Origin: Nitrososphaeria archaeon
GTDB lineage: Archaea > Thermoproteota > Nitrososphaeria > Conexivisphaerales > UBA164
NCBI GenBank assembly: GCA_029775955.1
Contig: JARVJW010000180.1
Location: forward strand, 1 to 8,474
Direction of reading: 5' to 3'
DNA length: 8,474 bases
Shown: positions 7,758-8,474 of the stretch, in pieces
Layout of the letters: every line of letters starts with the position of its first letter
How positions within the stretch are numbered: the stretch's first letter is position 1
Program-made: the position numbers and the translations under genes
The notes under the pieces: model-generated
What the model was told of the DNA's origin: nothing
Databases searched by the model: none
What the model saw: only the letters and a program-made list of their open reading frames with translations

Positions 7758-7853
7758 AGTTGCCTCTTTAGAGATATCAGTGTTCCCTTTGCATACATCA
7801 TGTAATATGCCTTCGGGACACAACGCTATGTTGAACGAAGCGTTTGCATCGGC

Positions 7854-8002
7854 ATGGTCAATAGACCTTAGGCGTAATTAGGCTAATATCAAAAATAGCA
7901 GTTTTTATTATAAAATTGGTATAATTTAATGTTTATATTTGATATAATTTTAATCATAATGCCTTTTTTGCAAAAATTTTATTATCAATAATTATGTCCA
8001 AT
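7854..8002. mobile_element. AT-rich segment inside the TnpB remnant, possible small insertion with 9-base direct repeats
   Basis: Bases 7881-7980 are about 83 percent A+T by direct count, far above the neighbouring genes. The segment sits exactly between the CGHI and DHADANA parts of the TnpB remnant. On the plus strand, ATGGTCAAT (7854-7862) and ATGTCCAAT (7994-8002) match at seven of nine positions and could be a decayed target-site duplication, which would make the insertion about 140 bases. Terminal inverted repeats are weak at best, and no coding frame is seen. Simple decay of the TnpB gene is an alternative. Confidence 0.35.
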
Positions 8003-8103
8003 GTGCCCACACTGGCACTTAAAGCTCTTTCCTGAACGGTCGCGACTAATTTGTCAAATATTTTTTCAACACAATTTAAGCGTTGGTGCAACAATATATT
8101 GCC

Positions 8104-8474
8104 ATGAGGCTCCCCAACCATAAAGTAATACCGGAATACGTGCCCTATACAGCTTGCATAGCTTTATGACGGCAACACGGTGACAAGTGCCCTTACTGCA
8201 ATTTATATAATGAGGACAGTGTTCATATGCGAGGCTGATAACAGATTTGTGAATGTAAGGCTTCAGAGCGCATGGATTGCAGGAAGTCTTGCCCATTCTA
8301 TACTGGGACAATTAACAGGTCATCAATAGATAATTGGCCTGTTAATGAACGGTTCATCATATTATGTAAACACCCTTGCTGCAATGGGCATATAAATTGG
8401 CAGTTATACCATATTGAACTACATATGCTGACAGGGAGAGGGTTCCCCTAGTGAAGGATGGGCTTTACGGCATA
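8104..8474 (+). pseudogene. Decayed membrane-protein gene, possibly an MFS-type transporter, running off the right edge
   Basis: A plausible ATG at 8104 opens a frame (MRLPNHKVIPEYVPYTACIA) that stops at 8167-8169. The sense then seems to continue one frame over from about 8162 as LYDGNTVTSALTAIYIMRTV, followed by AWIAGSLAHSILGQLTG and GSSYYVNTLAAMG, which resemble membrane helices. That frame is broken by TAG at 8327-8329, TAA at 8393-8395 and TGA at 8429-8431. A third frame then gives YADRERVPLVKDGLYGI up to the edge, similar to the charged loop between MFS helices. Shared hydrophobic character across frames suggests one broken gene rather than chance, but I cannot name the family firmly. 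Sequencing errors near a contig end are an alternative, though three separate stops make real decay more likely. Confidence 0.35.

Larger units (their letters stand above)
7698..8047 (-). pseudogene. Remnant of an IS200/IS605-type TnpB gene (C-terminal zinc finger and last RuvC motif), split by AT-rich DNA
   Basis: TnpB proteins are RNA-guided RuvC-type nucleases carried by IS200/IS605 elements. Two minus-strand pieces match the end of this family. The first (8047 to 7994) reads SRDRSGKSFKCQCGHIGH, the second half of the TnpB zinc finger. The second (7862 to the TAG at 7698-7700) reads IDHADANASFNIAL and continues about 40 residues to a C-terminus. The DHADANA segment carries the third RuvC aspartate (codon 7848-7850 or 7857-7859). 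In an intact TnpB, CGHI is followed directly by DHADANA; here about 140 bases with stops in all frames lie between. No N-terminal catalytic part is found, and the first CxxC of the finger is not clear. CGC and CGT arginine codons in the finger part differ from the AGG-rich neighbours, which suggests foreign origin. The gene is dead. I am confident of the family and less sure of the upstream limit. Confidence 0.72.

Noticed and set aside
7693..7881. Plus-strand 62-codon frame after threonine synthase
   Set aside because: It lies opposite the TnpB C-terminal piece and has no motif; it is the shadow of that remnant.
7954..8121. Minus-strand 55-codon frame starting MVGEPHG and ending IFAKKAL
   Set aside because: The composition looks protein-like, but the same DNA in another frame gives the TnpB zinc finger directly adjoining the matching TnpB C-terminal piece, which is a stronger explanation. 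No family was recognised for this frame.
8066..8311. Minus-strand open frame of 81 codons with many cysteines
   Set aside because: It is antisense to the plus-strand membrane-like remnant, and its cysteines arise from alanine-type codons on the other strand. It shows no recognisable motif order, and its end lies at the TnpB relic.
8311..8346. Perfect 9-base inverted repeat ATTAACAGG/CCTGTTAAT with an 18-base loop
   Set aside because: One or two such repeats are expected by chance in a window of this length, and no T-run or other terminator or site feature follows.
8170..8452. Plus-strand cysteine-rich frame with CPYC and CRKSC, suggesting a zinc-finger protein
   Set aside because: It has two adjacent stops at 8234-8239, irregular cysteine spacing and no start. 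The neighbouring frame reads as hydrophobic helices, which fits better.

Overview
The window reads as a chromosomal segment of an archaeon, most likely a member of the Thermoplasmatales or a related acidophilic euryarchaeal lineage. The archaeal assignment rests on the gene set nurA-herA-mre11-rad50, on AT-rich TATA-like boxes about 25 bases before the first genes of both transcription units, and on an archaeal-style zinc-ribbon threonine synthase. The order-level guess rests on protein style and the heavy use of AGG for arginine, and is inference.

Layout. Bases 1-525 (+) hold the C-terminal part of a major facilitator transporter, cut by the window edge and by an in-frame TAG at 28-30. Bases 522-6520 (-) hold a tight four-gene operon for DNA double-strand-break end processing, transcribed nurA, herA, mre11, rad50. 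Two junctions are ATGA stop/start overlaps and one has a single-base gap, so translational coupling is likely. HerA is a hexameric DNA translocase that partners the NurA nuclease. Mre11 nuclease and Rad50 ATPase open and tether broken ends, and HerA-NurA then resects them to a 3' tail for RadA recombination. The operon end overlaps the transporter end convergently on a shared TTAA.

A short divergent region (about 6521-6659) separates nurA from a forward threonine synthase gene (6660-7685), which makes threonine from O-phosphohomoserine. The nurA start is a TTG that lies where a leaderless transcript would begin.

From 7686 to the right edge there is no intact gene. Just past threonine synthase lies a minus-strand remnant of an IS200/IS605-type TnpB gene. 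Its zinc-finger half (7994-8047) and its last catalytic motif with C-terminus (7698-7862) are separated by about 140 bases of very AT-rich DNA, flanked by a near-perfect 9-base direct repeat. From about 8104 to the edge there is a plus-strand membrane-protein-like reading frame broken by a frameshift and several stops, probably a decayed transporter gene.

I see no CRISPR array, tRNA, rRNA or clearly new multi-gene system. The points most worth following are the GEHD motif in Mre11, the extra CxxC in threonine synthase, and the split TnpB remnant.
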